This document shows, in pieces, positions 1 to 10,158 of a stretch of 64,000 nt of DNA. The stretch's first letter is position 1. The number at the start of each line of letters is the position of its first letter. The position numbers were made by a program, and so were the translations under genes. The notes beneath the pieces are model-generated. The model ran no database searches and was not told the DNA's origin. It saw only the letters and a program-made list of their open reading frames with translations. Source of the DNA: Arion vulgaris (taxonomy: Eukaryota; Mollusca; Gastropoda; Stylommatophora; Arionidae); NCBI GenBank assembly GCA_020796225.1, contig CM036771.1:30386703-30450702 (forward strand), given 5' to 3'.

Positions 1-144
1 CATGTGTGCTTTGATCTCTTTCTTACACATGAAGATCTCAGTCACAGTGCGCAAACTAGCCACTTTGACAATGGTTGGACATTTTTGTCTTGAATTTTAT
101 TTTAATTCTTTTAATTAGTTTTAACAGGCTTGGGCAGCGATATT

Positions 145-345
145 TTTAGCTTACTCTTCTAGATTTTCAACTATAAAGGGTTCTTTTATGATGACTTGCA
201 TTTTATTATCTGCCACTGAATTATTAATTCATTCTCACCTGTATCAGAGATCTCTGGAAAAATAACCGATCACTCCACGCTGAAATGAACTGAGTATCTT
301 TGGAGCGAGTGGAGAGCATCTTACCACCACACCACAGGGATCCCC
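145..345 (-). mobile_element. SINE-E copy (decayed)
   Basis: Read on the minus strand this resembles the 5' half of the repeats at 40215-40645 and 45775-46195: a tRNA-like head with a pattern like GTGGTGTAGAGGTTAG, then the block that matches the text around 'gttctcagttcgct'. It is diverged, so the ends are approximate. It lies in the intron upstream of the first visible glycogenin exon. Confidence 0.5.
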
Positions 346-349
346 AGTC

Positions 350-690
350 AGTGACTTCTTCTTCATCCTTCATCTCTAGGGAGGCATAGGTCCAGAACCA
401 AGGTCTTCCAAGCCTTCCAGTGTCATTTTTTTAGATGTCCAACTCGCCCCATTTTCTTTCATTCTGTCTCCCAACTCCCACCTCCAGGTGTTCCTGGGTC
501 TTCCTTATTTCTTTACCCTGGGAGTACAATCAGAGAGCCTGTCTTGTGATGCTGTCAGGGGATTTCCTTAATGTCTTTTGTATCACTACATTCTGCCCTT
601 ATTTCTTGTTCCACCTGCCATTGTTCCACTCTATCTCACAGTTCTCTGTTTGTGACCCTGTCATACCATCACAGATCGAGTATCCTGTAG
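350..690 (-). mobile_element. 3' end fragment of an RTE-like non-LTR element
   Basis: The text at 483-530 parallels 13371-13418, the C-terminal coding end of the near-full-length RTE-like element (the part that reads as an Arg/Trp-rich 'GRPKTTWRR' tail on the minus strand). The phrase 'gtgaccctgtcatacc' at 652-667 recurs in the RTE-like fragments at 42075, 60415 and 62125. Several frameshifts are present, so it is a dead fragment. Confidence 0.5.
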
Positions 691-1160
691 ATAGTTTAGT
701 TTAGTCGGCGGATCACCATCACTGCACGTCGAACAAATTAGTCCATAAGTGCTCCGATCTCTCCCTCAGTATGTCCCTCAGGTGTGGCGACTAACGACAC
801 CGGTTCTTTGTTGGTTTACAATTCTTCTTTGTCTGCCAGCAAAGTGTTCTTGTCAAGCTACACCACACTTAAATTTGAGTTCTTGCAGTCTGGTTAGTGT
901 TGTAGATTCACCGTATTACGTGAATCATGTACACGTCCTTTCTCCCTTAAGGAATTTATATCAGCCTGGTCCATTGCTCGCCCGCTTTGTACAGCAGCCA
1001 TACCTGCAAGCCTATCCGCATGTTTATTCCCTTTACATCTGCATGCCCTGGCACAAAAATAAAACTGGTCTTTGTCAGCTTAGACCTCCCCAACGACTCC
1101 ATCCAATGTCTCCTAGCCCATCCTGTTTCAATCTTCCTGAGCATACTCATTGAGTCACTG
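690..1160 (-). mobile_element. LINE fragment with RNase H domain end
   Basis: The minus strand reads TSFIFVPGHADVKG followed by a degraded copy of the NERADRLA-type end of a retroelement RNase H. A second copy at 51570-51840 shares the same 3' end (near 'agtttagtcgtcag' at 51577 and 'agtttagtcggcgg' at 701) and reads SGRAIDQADI. Both are truncated at the 5' side. RNase H domains occur in the I/R1/LOA group of non-LTR elements. The clade here is not determined. Confidence 0.65.
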
Positions 1161-1319
1161 AGAAAACATCCTGTAGAGGCATCTATTGATGAATGTCTGC
1201 AACTTTCTGTTGTTTCAGTCAGTGTCTTATTGTTTATAAATGGTGTGAATAGTAACTAGGTCAGTGTCATATTGTTTGTTAATTATTGCTAGTTTCTTAT
1301 AAGTTATCTGAATTTTCAG

Positions 1320-1500
1320 GTTTTATGGCAATATTAAAGTGGTACACTTCATTGGAGCTGTAAAGCCGTGGCATCATTCTTATAACACAGCTACCAGATC
1401 TGTGACACAGCTTCCAAACACTGGACACAGCCCAGACTTCTTGCAGTTGTGGTGGGATATCTTTATGGACACCGTCCAGCCAAATCTTGATCCTGAACTG
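1320..1500 (+). CDS. GYG1: Glycogenin, internal exon
   Basis: This exon belongs to glycogenin, the GT8-family self-glucosylating protein that primes glycogen synthesis in the cytosol. It is preceded by a good acceptor (pyrimidine-rich, ...ttttcag at 1313-1319) and followed by a canonical donor gtgagt at 1501. Open through its length, it encodes FYGNIKVVHFIGAVKPWHH, then a variable stretch and DFLQLWWDIF. This matches the family's 'KVVHFLG.VKPW' and 'LWWxIF' blocks at the end of the catalytic domain. The first base completes a codon begun in an upstream exon outside the window. The exon ends at a codon boundary, and the terminal exon at 36476 starts at one, so the two join in phase. In human GYG1 the glucosylated tyrosine (Tyr195) lies just before this segment, so it should be in the preceding exon. 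Symbol by similarity; GYG1 and GYG2 cannot be separated in an invertebrate. Confidence 0.92.
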
Positions 1501-1611
1501 GTGAGTACAGAATTTTTGTCTTTCATTTATTGTCTTCATGTTGATGTTGTAGCTGAACTTCTGAGTACAAATTTTGTCTTTCATTTATTGTCTTCATGTT
1601 GATGTTGTAGA
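1489..1611 (+). repeat. Two-copy duplication spanning the exon end and splice donor
   Basis: The segment from ctgaact at 1494 to the gttgtag at 1551 is repeated immediately downstream (about 1552-1609). The first copy carries the used donor (gaactg|gtgagt). The second has the donor GT changed to CT (gaacttctgagt). Both copies end in a tag preceded by a T-rich tract, which looks weakly like an acceptor. Confidence 0.75.
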
Positions 1612-1659
1612 GGACCGTGTGTCTCCCCCTGACCAAAAGAGCTATGTCTGCTAGTAACA

Positions 1660-2104
1660 CTACCAGCAAGGTCTAATAGATTTACTTCTACGTTAGCTCT
1701 ACACCAACCACTTGGTAATCCACAATTTGGGGTCTGTATGTGATTTGCGACTTAGAGAGTTAGTTTATTGTGCCAGTGTGGAGCCTACAGAACCCATAGG
1801 CTTGCGCATCTGGTTTCTGCATGCTTTTTAGTTTTGTACACCTCCCTAAGTCACAGGTTGTGGGGGGAAAAAGACCATTAACTTTGAACCTCAGTCAGTT
1901 TCCTCTTCTATAACCACTGAGAGATGTAGTTGGCTTGTTTGTTCTACAGTCATTAGCAACCGATTAATTTTTACTTTTTGACCGCACTATGAGAGGTTAG
2001 CCGACCCCAACTCTGCTGAATGTAAAGGCAGATGCAGAACACACATCCTCGACTCGTCTAAAAATCGGAAGGTTGGGACCAGACTGAATTGCTGCTTTTC
2101 AAGA
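1660..2104. other. Unassigned intron sequence
   Basis: No coding frame, repeat or recognised element was seen in this stretch. It is AT-leaning unique-looking sequence between the donor duplication and the LINE-RH 3' end. Confidence 0.4.
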
Positions 2105-2440
2105 GTGTTACTTCATTGTATCAGGCAATATGTTTCAGTATATCATATTTGAGACAATCTTGCAGTCTGCTGTGCCTTTCCACATATATACCTGGCTGAA
2201 TTGCAGATTTTGAACTTTGTATTCTTGTGACTGCAGAGTTGTGTACTATTCTGATGTACAGAATGACAACTTGTTTTAATGTTCCTATTTTTATAGTCAA
2301 ACTGCGTTTGTGTTAGTTACTCTTTGAATAAAGTAATCATACTTTTCATTTGATGATTTATAACTAGTACATCTGATTGCTTTTCTTCATTTCCCACAAC
2401 CTTCCCACAACCAGTCTGTCTGCTTCATTTCCTGGTCTTT

Positions 2441-3166
2441 CACAGTTAGACAGTACCTACTGTACGGTAGTTTCACAGTTAGACAGTACCTACTGTATGG
2501 TAGTTTCACAGTTAGACAGTACCTACTGTATGGTAGTTTCACAGTTAGACAGTACCTACTGTATGGTAGTTTCACAGTTAGACAGTACCTACTGTATGGT
2601 AGTTTCACAGTTAGACAGTACCTACTGTATGGTAGTTTCACAGTTAGACAGTACCTACTGTATGGTAGTTTCACAGTTAGACAGTACCTACTGTATGGTA
2701 GTTTCACAGTTAGACAGTACCTACTGTATGGTAGTTTCACAGTTAGACAGTACCTACTGTATGGTAGTTTCACAGTTAGACAGTACCTACTGTATGGTAG
2801 TTTCACAGTTAGACAGTACCTACTGTATGGTAGTTTCACAGTTAGACAGTACCTACTGTATGGTAGTTTCACAGTTAGACAGTACCTACTGTATGGTAGT
2901 TTCACAGTTAGACAGTACCTACTGTATGGTAGTTTCACAGTTAGACAGTACCTACTGTATGGTAGTTTCACAGTTAGACAGTACCTACTGTATGGTAGTT
3001 TCACAGTTAGACAGTACCTACTGTATGGTAGTTTCACAGTTAGACAGTACCTACTGTATGGTAGTTTCACAGTTAGACAGTACCTACTGTATGGTAGTTT
3101 CACAGTTAGACAGTACCTACTGTATGGTAGTTTCACAGTTAGACAGTACCTACTGTATGGTAGTTT
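2441..3166. repeat. 33-bp minisatellite, 22 copies, inside LINE-RH
   Basis: Exactly 22 units of 33 bp fill 726 bp. Each begins cacagttagacagtacctac. The first unit has tgtacggtag; the later units read tgtatggtag and appear identical. The unit matches the unexpanded LINE-RH sequence at 27185-27220 (acacagtgagacggtatctac), so it arose from this element. Because 33 is divisible by 3, both strands carry long open frames (SQLDSTYCMVV on +, TVKLPYSRYCL on -). These are not genes. Confidence 0.97.
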
Positions 3167-3413
3167 CGCCGTGTGGTGCTGGGCCCGCAAGGAAGCAAAG
3201 AATAGTACCACTGCAACCTACAAGGCATGTCGAAGAGGCACTGATGTAGGACCTAAGGAAGCTACCCTAGTAAATAAAAAGCATAGCAGAAATGGGATAT
3301 GCTGGCCTACTTGTAGGTGCATAACTGACATAACGTACAATCGCTTTTACGCTCAGATCACATACAAATCACACAGTGGTAAATAAGTGGTTGTTATAGA
3401 GCGTTCGAAGAAG
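3167..3413 (+). mobile_element. SINE-A copy inserted in the last unit of the 33-bp array
   Basis: Full SINE-A: head cgccgtgtggtgctgggccc, core agaatagtaccactg, the 'ctagtaaataaaaagcat' block, and 3' end gcgttcgaagaag. It is flanked by tatggtagttt (3156-3166) and tatggtacttt (3414-3424), a TSD with one mismatch. The insertion therefore hit the array edge or its ancestor. Confidence 0.9.
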
Positions 3414-3441
3414 TATGGTACTTTGCTCTGGTCGCGCAGCT

Positions 3442-3559
3442 CAGACAGTAGGGTCTGTAGACCAGACAATTTTCCGGGCCAGTCTGTCCAGCGAGACAGT
3501 ATCCACTATATAATATCTTGCACATTTCAGACAGTAGGGTCTGTAGACCAGACAATTTT
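3442..3559. repeat. Partial direct duplication inside LINE-RH RNase H
   Basis: The segment starting cagacagtagggtctgtaga at 3442 recurs at 3528 (offset 86) and continues identically for about 32 bases. It looks like an early-stage duplication in the same element that carries the 33-bp array. Confidence 0.85.
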
Positions 3560-4123
3560 ATGTACTGAGTGCTTGAAGTGCTGATTTTGCTTCTGTCAAG
3601 AATATGACAGATTGTGGATCAAGATTGGTGTTAAACAGTTTCTGAGTTTCCATGTTGATTGCTTTGGTTTGTGCATCATAGTTTAGACAGAATTTACCCA
3701 TTGTTTTTCTGATCATATACCTAAGAATGTTTCGGTATTCTATGTACACTTCTGCTCCTTAAAGCTTTACATCTTCTGCTGACCCAACCATGTATATGCG
3801 GTCATCATGTGGGTATTCTTCATTCAGGAAATTGAGAGTGGCTTCTTCATTGCATATTGTTCTGCTCATTCTTGTAAAATATATCTTTCACTCTTGTTGT
3901 CTGGGTATATACTGTTGCTCCTGTCTCATTTCTCCAAGGGGTTTGTTCTGGTACAGACGCTGTGGTGTTCTACACTTTTGGTAGGTCTGAGATTTGTCTA
4001 TGAAGACATTTATCCTGATGAATAGAATTACTTTTCCATCGTTCCATAGCTAGATTTTGAAATTTTTCCATTGAATGACTTGGTGGTGCACACAGGAACA
4101 TTTCTTCCTATCAGTACTTTCAT

Positions 4124-4382
4124 TTATGTCTGAGTGGTTACCGGGCCCAAATTTGGGGTGTAAAGAATAGAACCACTGTTACCTGCCACGCATGTCGTAA
4201 GAGGCGACTAAGGAGGTTTGGCTGAAATCGGATGCATGTGTCTTAAACATGTAGAAGTCTATGCGTTTAGGGGCCTACCAAACAACGTATAGGTGTATAG
4301 GTGCAATGTATATACGCTCTTGGCAAAGATCAAACATATCACAAAGAGTGATTAAAATTGGTTGTAAAGAACGAACGTGAAG
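4124..4382 (+). mobile_element. SINE-B copy inserted in LINE-RH
   Basis: The sequence begins near 'ctgagtggttaccgggccc', has the core agaatagaaccactgttacc and the gtcgtaagaggcgactaagg block, and ends attggttgtaaagaacgaacg. The TSD agtactttcat is at 4113-4123 and 4383-4393. LINE-RH coding similarity resumes on both sides. Confidence 0.9.
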
Positions 4383-5101
4383 AGTACTTTCATGTCTCTG
4401 CATATACACTCTACCTGTGCTTGTATTCCCCCTTCTCCCCCATTTTTCCATCTCTACTATAGGTATTGATTTCATTGCTACTGTGATACCTGTAGAGCTT
4501 GATTTTGCAACTTATCCAGCTTGCATAATGTGGTATTTAATTCTAGGTACCATGCAGCTGACCTATATTCCCAAGTGTTGTATATCCAGTTGGCAAACAT
4601 TTCCAAGTATTTCTGTCTGGCTCTCTATGTGGTCCTACTTAGCTTTCTCAGGATCTTCTTCTCGTTCCCTGATGTTCAATGTCTACACAATGAGTCCGGT
4701 TCCCTGGATGTATGTTGTTGTGTTTGTTAGTTCATCAAGGCTTCCAAACAGCTTTGTGTTTGTCTCTGTTGGACAGTGTTCTTTTCGCTGTTGATTTATC
4801 AGGTGACATCTTGCAGAATGTGTCCGACTGTCTGTACTTTCTGTCCACATGCACATGTGGGTGATGAAACTAGTTTTAGTCTGTTGGGTCCAGTTCTGAG
4901 TTGAAACAATATACTAATATATTGTATATACGATAACTAACTTCCTCCTGGCTTTTGCTACTGCTTTATTGATGGGCTACTTCCATGTCAGTCTATCATC
5001 TCATGTAACTTTCAGGTGTTTTGTCTTCTCTTAGCGATTGAAACTGTTTATCTTGATGATGTCAGCATTTTCTTTAGTAGAGAGACCATCATAGAGGACA
5101 T

Positions 5102-5225
5102 TGCTGAATTTATATGTTAATGCTAACACACCTGCTGAATTTATATGTTAATGCTAACACACCTGCTGAATTTATATGTTAATGCTAACACACCTGCTGA
5201 ATTTATATGTTAATGCTAACACATC
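5102..5225. repeat. 31-bp tandem repeat, 4 copies
   Basis: Units starting tgctgaatttatatgttaat occur at 5102, 5133, 5164 and 5195, essentially identical. The array lies at the upstream edge of LINE-RH copy 1. Confidence 0.93.
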
Positions 5226-5231
5226 ATCTGT

Positions 5232-5350
5232 TTGTCCATGAGTTCATGACGAAACACATAAAAACAAAGTATTGTAGTTTTACAAAATACAATGACAATA
5301 CACAGGAACTTTTTGACCAAAATGCCTTTATCAAGCAAAGGATACAACAG
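5232..5350 (-). mobile_element. Terminal sequence of a repeat related to 43310-43410 (possible Penelope-like terminus)
   Basis: On the minus strand this reads cttgataaaggcattttggt, then sequence ending in tttgtaaaactacaatactt and tgtttcgtca. The + strand copy at 43310-43410 has the same order with gaaacgtt intact. The 'TGATAAAGG...GAAAC' arrangement resembles the hammerhead-like core known from Penelope-like element termini. That link is an inference. Confidence 0.4.
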
Positions 5351-5554
5351 AATTGAAAAATTTATGCAGAAAGCATGAGAAATGACATCTATAACTCTTT
5401 GTACCAGTTTGGTGACCACTGTTGCATAAACATTTGTGTACCATATTACCAAGTGGCTTATGTTGCCCCTTTTACTCCGCAATGGTTTAGTTCAGCAACC
5501 AAATCATTAAAGGAAAGCATGAAAATTAAGTTACACATAACAATAGAATTAGTA

Positions 5555-5945
5555 TATGAAATGGGGCGCCGATGGCAAAGTCAATAACACCTTTCACACA
5601 TGCCTGGCTATTTCTGGGGTTTGAGGCCAACTTTGGACAATAAAATTGGTGATGTGCACATGATACAAGGTTGTGTACTATATGTTTCTGATCAACTTGG
5701 GCATCCTCTTCTGCGAACGCCCGCTGTCAATTCAGACGGAAGTCTGGTATTGTGCTTCTGATTTTTGCGTGAGGCCTGCTTACCATTTAACCGGTTTCCC
5801 TAACCATAAAGACGAGCGCGCCAAAGATAAACTTGGGGATCTAAATTACAAGTCCCTCAGAAGTCGGAATAGGTTTGCCTGAATGACAAGGGTCACTGAT
5901 AAGGAAGAAAGCAAGCCTTCACACAAAAATCAATCACAAGTGCCA
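5555..5945 (+). mobile_element. SINE-H type repeat
   Basis: The 3' part (ggggatctaaattacaagtc, then cagaagtcgg, and a Ca-rich end) is the reverse complement of 61340-61460. The 5' part carries 'ggcgccgatggcaaagtcaa', which may be a tRNA-like head. The internal part also resembles SINE-G (agtcggagaaaatctgcctg). Boundaries are approximate. Confidence 0.45.
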
Positions 5946-6054
5946 TATTATGCACCCTGACTACAACTGTATTCATAGTGAACAAATGAAAATTGTAAAA
6001 AAGTCAGTAGAGACAAAGAGACATTGGAGGGTTCCAGTAGTTACCTAAACCACC

Positions 6055-6125
6055 ATTCTTCTTCTTTGCGTTTCTTTTTATCAACCAAGTTAACCCCTCT
6101 TTGTGATCTGTGTGGTTTGCACAGA
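6055..6125 (-). mobile_element. SINE-B 3' fragment
   Basis: The text ttcttcttctttgcgtttct followed by 'atcaaccaagttaacc' matches the 3' end of SINE-B in reverse (compare 47317-47380). The 5' part is missing. Confidence 0.6.
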
Positions 6126-6396
6126 GAACATGAATATGTTGCTCCCCGGTTCATAGGTAAATAGGGAATGTAGTAGAAATGCATCCAAATAATTTCGTCC
6201 TCAACCAGCATTCTCATACTGAAAGTTATTGCCCTACATGTTCTTTTGTATGGGGCAAAGATACTGTTATGTCAGCGAGCTCTAAACATCTAGTTAGATT
6301 TCTCATCCATCTTTGTCAAGATCCCCATTCAACCCCTCATTAGCTGATAGCATCTGATTATTTCTTATGGCTTTCTTTCTCTTTTCCTTCTTCTAC

Positions 6397-6646
6397 ATCT
6401 AACGTTCCATATCGTCCACTTATTAACCACTCTTTATGATTTGTATGTGATCTCAGCTTTAGAGCGATTGTATGTTGTGTCAGTTAGGTGCCTACAAGTA
6501 GGCCAGCACATCCAATTTCTGTGATGCTTTTTATTTACTAGGGTAGCTTCCCTAGGCTCGTACCTGTCACCTCTTACAACATGTCTTGTAGGCTGCAGTG
6601 TTACTATTCTCTGTTCCCCTTGAGCGCCCCGGCAAAGCACAGGCGT
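6397..6646 (-). mobile_element. SINE-A copy
   Basis: Reverse copy of SINE-A: tccacttattaaccactctt at the 3' end, the tttttatttactagggtagc block, and the ttactattctctgttcccct end. It is moderately diverged. Confidence 0.88.
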
Positions 6647-6676
6647 TTCCCTTCTCCAAAATTGCTACATTTTCTT

Positions 6677-6741
6677 AACACGTAATCACAAAGTACTGTA
6701 GTTTTACAAATTGAAACTACAGTACTTTGTGATTATGTGTT
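6677..6741. repeat. Perfect-looking hairpin, 28-bp arms, 9-base loop
   Basis: Arm 6677-6704 (starting aacacgtaatcacaaagtac) is followed by its near-exact reverse complement at 6714-6741, differing at about one position. The arm is the same terminal sequence found at 5250-5285 and 43380-43402, so this is an inverted junction of two repeat termini. Confidence 0.9.
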
Positions 6742-6972
6742 TTGCCGTTTTACGTCAGTCTCATCTATTGTGTGTACATTTTCTTATCATTGTATAAAAA
6801 TGTTATTAAAGTTAGCCATGGTCCTATAGGATTTAATTCTTCTCCTCTTGATATAAAACGCAGACGTCACCATCTGGCCTATTGTCTTATCTGCTGTCTT
6901 GTGTGCTGTGCAGCAAAATCGATTCTTGTGTTCATATTATCATGTCTTGTTTATTAGATGTCTCTTGTCAGC

Positions 6973-7633
6973 CTTACCTTACCAGCAGTCCAGAAAATAT
7001 TCAACTAAAAACTACACTCTTGAAAAGTCAAAAGTTTTACATACCTAGGAGTATGATATCTACGGGGATACAGCGCCAGAAATTCCACACAGAATCGCAT
7101 TGGCATCAAGTGCTTTTAACAAATTGTCAAATATATGGAAGTCCAATTCACTCAGCAAGCACTTAAAATTAAAGATCTTTAACTCTTGTGTGATTCCAGT
7201 ATTAACTTATGGATGCGAGAGTTGGAAAGCAACAAAAGCTCTAGAAAGAAAATTAGATAACTTTGAGAATAAATGTCTTAGAAGAATATTGAACCTCAAA
7301 TGGTCAGATTTCAGACCCAATACACAAATAAGACAAGAGACCAAGCAAGAAAATGTATCAAATTTTATAAGAAAGCGCCGCTGAACTACATCGGCCACAC
7401 ACTTAGAATGGATGAGAGAAGACTCCTTACCAATCCCTCATATGGACACCAGAGGGAAAAAGAAAACGAGGAAGACCAAGAGAGACTCTGCGTAGAACCA
7501 TCACCAGAGAAGGCTCAACGATGGGCCTAGTAAACATTAAAGACCTAAAACAGATAGCAACGAACCGCGAGACATGGAGAACTATGACCTCTGCCCATGC
7601 GCCCCACAGGCCCAAGAGGAAAGACTAACTAAC
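6973..7633 (+). mobile_element. 5'-truncated RTE-like element (C-terminal end)
   Basis: The + strand encodes LKIFNSCVIPVLTYGCESWK, KCLRRILNLKW and, after a frameshift, a GHTLRM then GKRKRGRP-type end. This is the C-terminal region typical of RTE-like endonuclease-reverse transcriptases. The tail is actaactaac. A candidate 9-bp TSD cttgtcagc lies at 6964-6972 and 7634-7642. It is dead on arrival, without endonuclease or RT palm. Confidence 0.8.
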
Positions 7634-7702
7634 TTGTCAGCAGAAATATGTGTATACATTTTTAGTTTGGTGAAATAATTATGAGAAATTGTTGACACAA
7701 AT

Positions 7703-7948
7703 TCTTCTTCTTCAAACGTTCATATCGACCACTTGTTAACCATTCTTTGTGATTTGTATGTTTAAGAGCGATTGTACGTTGTGCCAGTTATGCATCTACA
7801 AGTAGACCAGCACATTTCTGTGATGCTTTTATTTACTAGGTAGCTTCCTAGGTCTTACATCATTCACCTCTTACCACGTCTTGTAGATCACAGTGGTACT
7901 ATTCTTTGCTTCCCTTGCAGATCCCTGCACCACATTGGCGGGACACAC
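7703..7948 (-). mobile_element. SINE-A copy
   Basis: Reverse SINE-A: ttcttcttcaaacgttcata at the 3' end, gcgattgtacgttgtgccag, tttatttactaggtagcttc, and gcttcccttgcag near the 5' end. It has several small deletions. Confidence 0.9.
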
Positions 7949-8458
7949 GTCTAATTTATATATCACAGTTTTAGAAGAGAATATATCTAGTGCTGCCAAG
8001 GAATACACACACTTTGTATATTCTGAACACCTTCCATAGATTCCCATTGCGTTAGAAATGTCATGAGGTTGTCTAGTTTATAATAGTATACTGATGGAGA
8101 CAATTCATGAAATATAAAGACGAACATTCGCTTCTGAAGGTGGTTGGTGGTCCTAGATTAAAGTGCTGCAAGACTTTGCTTGCAGAACTCCAGTGTTTGT
8201 TCAGCAAGCGGTATTTATAAGACAGACCATGATCAAAGGTTGTTCCAAAATAGCGCAACTAATCAGGACAGTTGATATCTAGCCTGTCAAAGGTGACTGG
8301 GTAGGTTAGTCGTGTGTGTGAAGATGTTTATAGGGCACCACAACAGACATGCCCTCACGAGATTGACTGGAGTGTTGGACTAATTAGTGATACACTTAGA
8401 GATGATGCATATGTTCTATTTTTCCATATAAATGCCATTTTGACTTTATAATTTGTAA

Positions 8459-8482
8459 GATATATATATATATATATATATT
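8459..8482. repeat. (TA)n microsatellite at a LINE 3' end
   Basis: A run of about 12 TA dinucleotides abuts the 3' end of the minus-strand LINE fragment at 8505-9061. It may be the element's microsatellite-like tail. Confidence 0.8.
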
Positions 8483-8504
8483 CCTCTCATACCGTTATAC
8501 GTTA

Positions 8505-9061
8505 CATAGTACCGACAAGAAATTTTTTCGTACCACTATACACTGGGCAACTCGCTCAATATCTTCCATGGAATTGAGTCTGATATTTCTTGCCTCTCTC
8601 AGCAAAGTTCGTTTCAGGGTTTCCTAGGTGTCTTTCTTTCTTGAATCCTTTGTCTCCCACTTCAATGACAACTTTGATATTCTTTGATCATTTATTGTCA
8701 AGGTATGCTCAAGATAATTATTTCTTCGTCTTATGACGGTTGTTACTAGTGATTGACCAGACATTTCTCTGAGCCTGTCTGCCCAGCGTGTTCGTAGCGC
8801 GTTGGACTACGGGTGACTATCCTCTGTGTGTGCGGGTTCAATTCCGCGGATGGCAGAAAAAGCCACAGATTTCCCAGATTTACGGTGTTCATGGCACCGA
8901 ACCGAAGGGTTACGATGTCCATGGCCCGAGCCGAAGAGTTGAAAAGCTCAAGTGCTTCTGGATCCAAAAAAAAACACACCATTTCTCTGACACTTCTCTT
9001 GTATTTGTCCCATTTTATGTTCATTATTTTTGGCAGACATCTATTTTTAAATGCATTCAAC
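8505..9061 (-). mobile_element. RTE-like LINE C-terminal fragment with SINE-F nested
   Basis: The minus strand starting at 9061 reads LNAFxNRCLxKIMNIKWDKY, then after SINE-F continues into a decayed retroelement C-terminus and ends near 8505. SINE-F sits at 8773-8979 and SINE-G begins at 9062. It is frameshifted and truncated. Confidence 0.6.
8773..8979 (+). mobile_element. SINE-F, tRNA-derived, poly(A) tail, TSD
   Basis: The tRNA-like head has agcgcgttggactacgg (A-box region) and a B-box gggttcaattcc, followed by a body with cagatttacggtgttcatgg and an A-rich tail. The 11-bp TSD catttctctga is at 8762-8772 and 8980-8990. A second copy is at 54243-54455. Not a functional tRNA gene. Confidence 0.9.
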
Positions 9062-9413
9062 GGGGGACTGCCTGAGTAGTTGATAGTAGCTCGGCCTGCT
9101 AGCTGTGAGACGCCTCATAGCTCGGGTTCGAACCTACTGTCCGGCATTTGTTCGAGTCCCCTGGTCTTACTCAGGACGATAACGTGAGTACCTCTGAAGT
9201 CGGAGAAAATCTGCCTGTATGGCGAGAGAATACTAATTACGAGTACATTGAGCACACGGCTGCCAATTGATTTACAGCCAAGTTTATTGCCAGTAATTTA
9301 CAATGTGCACGCTGCTGCCATTGTAAGAAATTGGAAAACGGATTTTCACGCAAAAATCAGTTTCAGAGATGAAACTTCGTCTGAGTTGAAAGCGGACGAA
9401 AGAAAAGAAAAAA
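9062..9413 (+). mobile_element. SINE-G, tRNA-derived, poly(A) tail, TSD
   Basis: The head runs gggggactgcctgagtagtt with a perfect-looking B-box gggttcgaacc, followed by a conserved body and an A-rich tail. The 13-bp TSD aaatgcattcaac is at 9049-9061 and 9414-9426. It is nearly identical to the copy at 10358-10689 apart from about 20 extra bases, so both are young. Confidence 0.95.
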
Positions 9414-9426
9414 AAATGCATTCAAC

Positions 9427-10149
9427 TTGCTTTCTATATCTTTAGTCATTTTTCAATTATAATATGTAAGACTGGGGGTGTAAAATCACATAGAACATAA
9501 CGAGTAGTGACATTAAAGACCATGTCACTAGTCTACAGTGAAAACTTGATAAAATGTTTCTGAAGATCCATGACTGCCAACATCAGCCTGCATGACACAT
9601 GATGATGATAATACACATATTATTGAAGTTATCTAGATTCAGTAGTGTGATAAATTATCTGATTGAATAGTTCAAACAAACACTAGGTCACCCACCTGTC
9701 AGTGCATATCAAAGAACTATGTCCCGATTGTTATTCAAGTTCATTAAAAAACAAACTGTATTGCATCATTAAGAATGGGCGTATAAACCCATGTCTAACA
9801 TTATTAAACTGTTCAATGTTCCACCATGTCAAACATTGTTAAACTGTTCAATGTCCCACCATGTCAAACATTGTTAAACTAGTGAAGGGGATGTAAGAAT
9901 ATAACCTGAAGGTTCAGGGATGAGCCCTCTGTAAAGGTGCTGATGTCGACGATACTATGCCAGACAGCGCACCAGAAACCATAGTATCACCCATCTAACG
10001 ATTATATATGATTATTACACCGTCCGATACAACTTATGCTGTTGATCGACCTACCGAAACTTGCGTAAAGTCGATACATTCAAAACTACACATCATCAGA
10101 GATGAACTCTAGATAACAGTTGACTTCATTATCAGAACACACCTGACGG
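9427..10149. other. Mostly unassigned sequence with a 38-bp partial triplet
   Basis: At about 9788-9880 a unit containing catgtcaaacattgttaaac occurs nearly three times (period about 38). Otherwise no gene or known element was seen. Confidence 0.5.
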
Positions 10150-10158
10150 TATAATTAT

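Larger units (their letters stand above)
2105..5100 (-). mobile_element. LINE-RH copy 1 (RT thumb, RNase H, Cys/His tail), interrupted
   Basis: On the minus strand the order from 5100 downward is: an RT fragment ending AVAKAR; a fold of the thumb (ILRKLS, then LDKLQNQAL and MKSIPIVEMEKW near 4475); a linker; the RNase H start GSAEDVKL and GKFCLNYDAQTKAI (3750-3660); DPQSVIFLTEAKSALQAL (about 3615-3560); and the tail down to 2105. It has many stops and frameshifts. It is interrupted by SINE-B (4124-4382), SINE-A (3167-3413), the 33-bp array (2441-3166), and a piece of another LINE tail at about 4715-4955 reading KLFGSLDELTNTTTYIQGTG. Domain order fits RNase-H-bearing non-LTR elements; the clade is inferred only. 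Confidence 0.7.

Noticed and set aside
2377..3249. Open frames of 290 and 274 codons on opposite strands
   Set aside because: They are the 33-bp minisatellite translated; the unit is a multiple of 3 and lacks stops on both strands. No start context, splice or homology.
8773..9200. Functional tRNA genes from good A/B-box matches
   Set aside because: The heads are followed by SINE bodies, A-rich tails and TSDs, and the cloverleaf is not complete. Same for heads of SINE-C, D, E, G and I.
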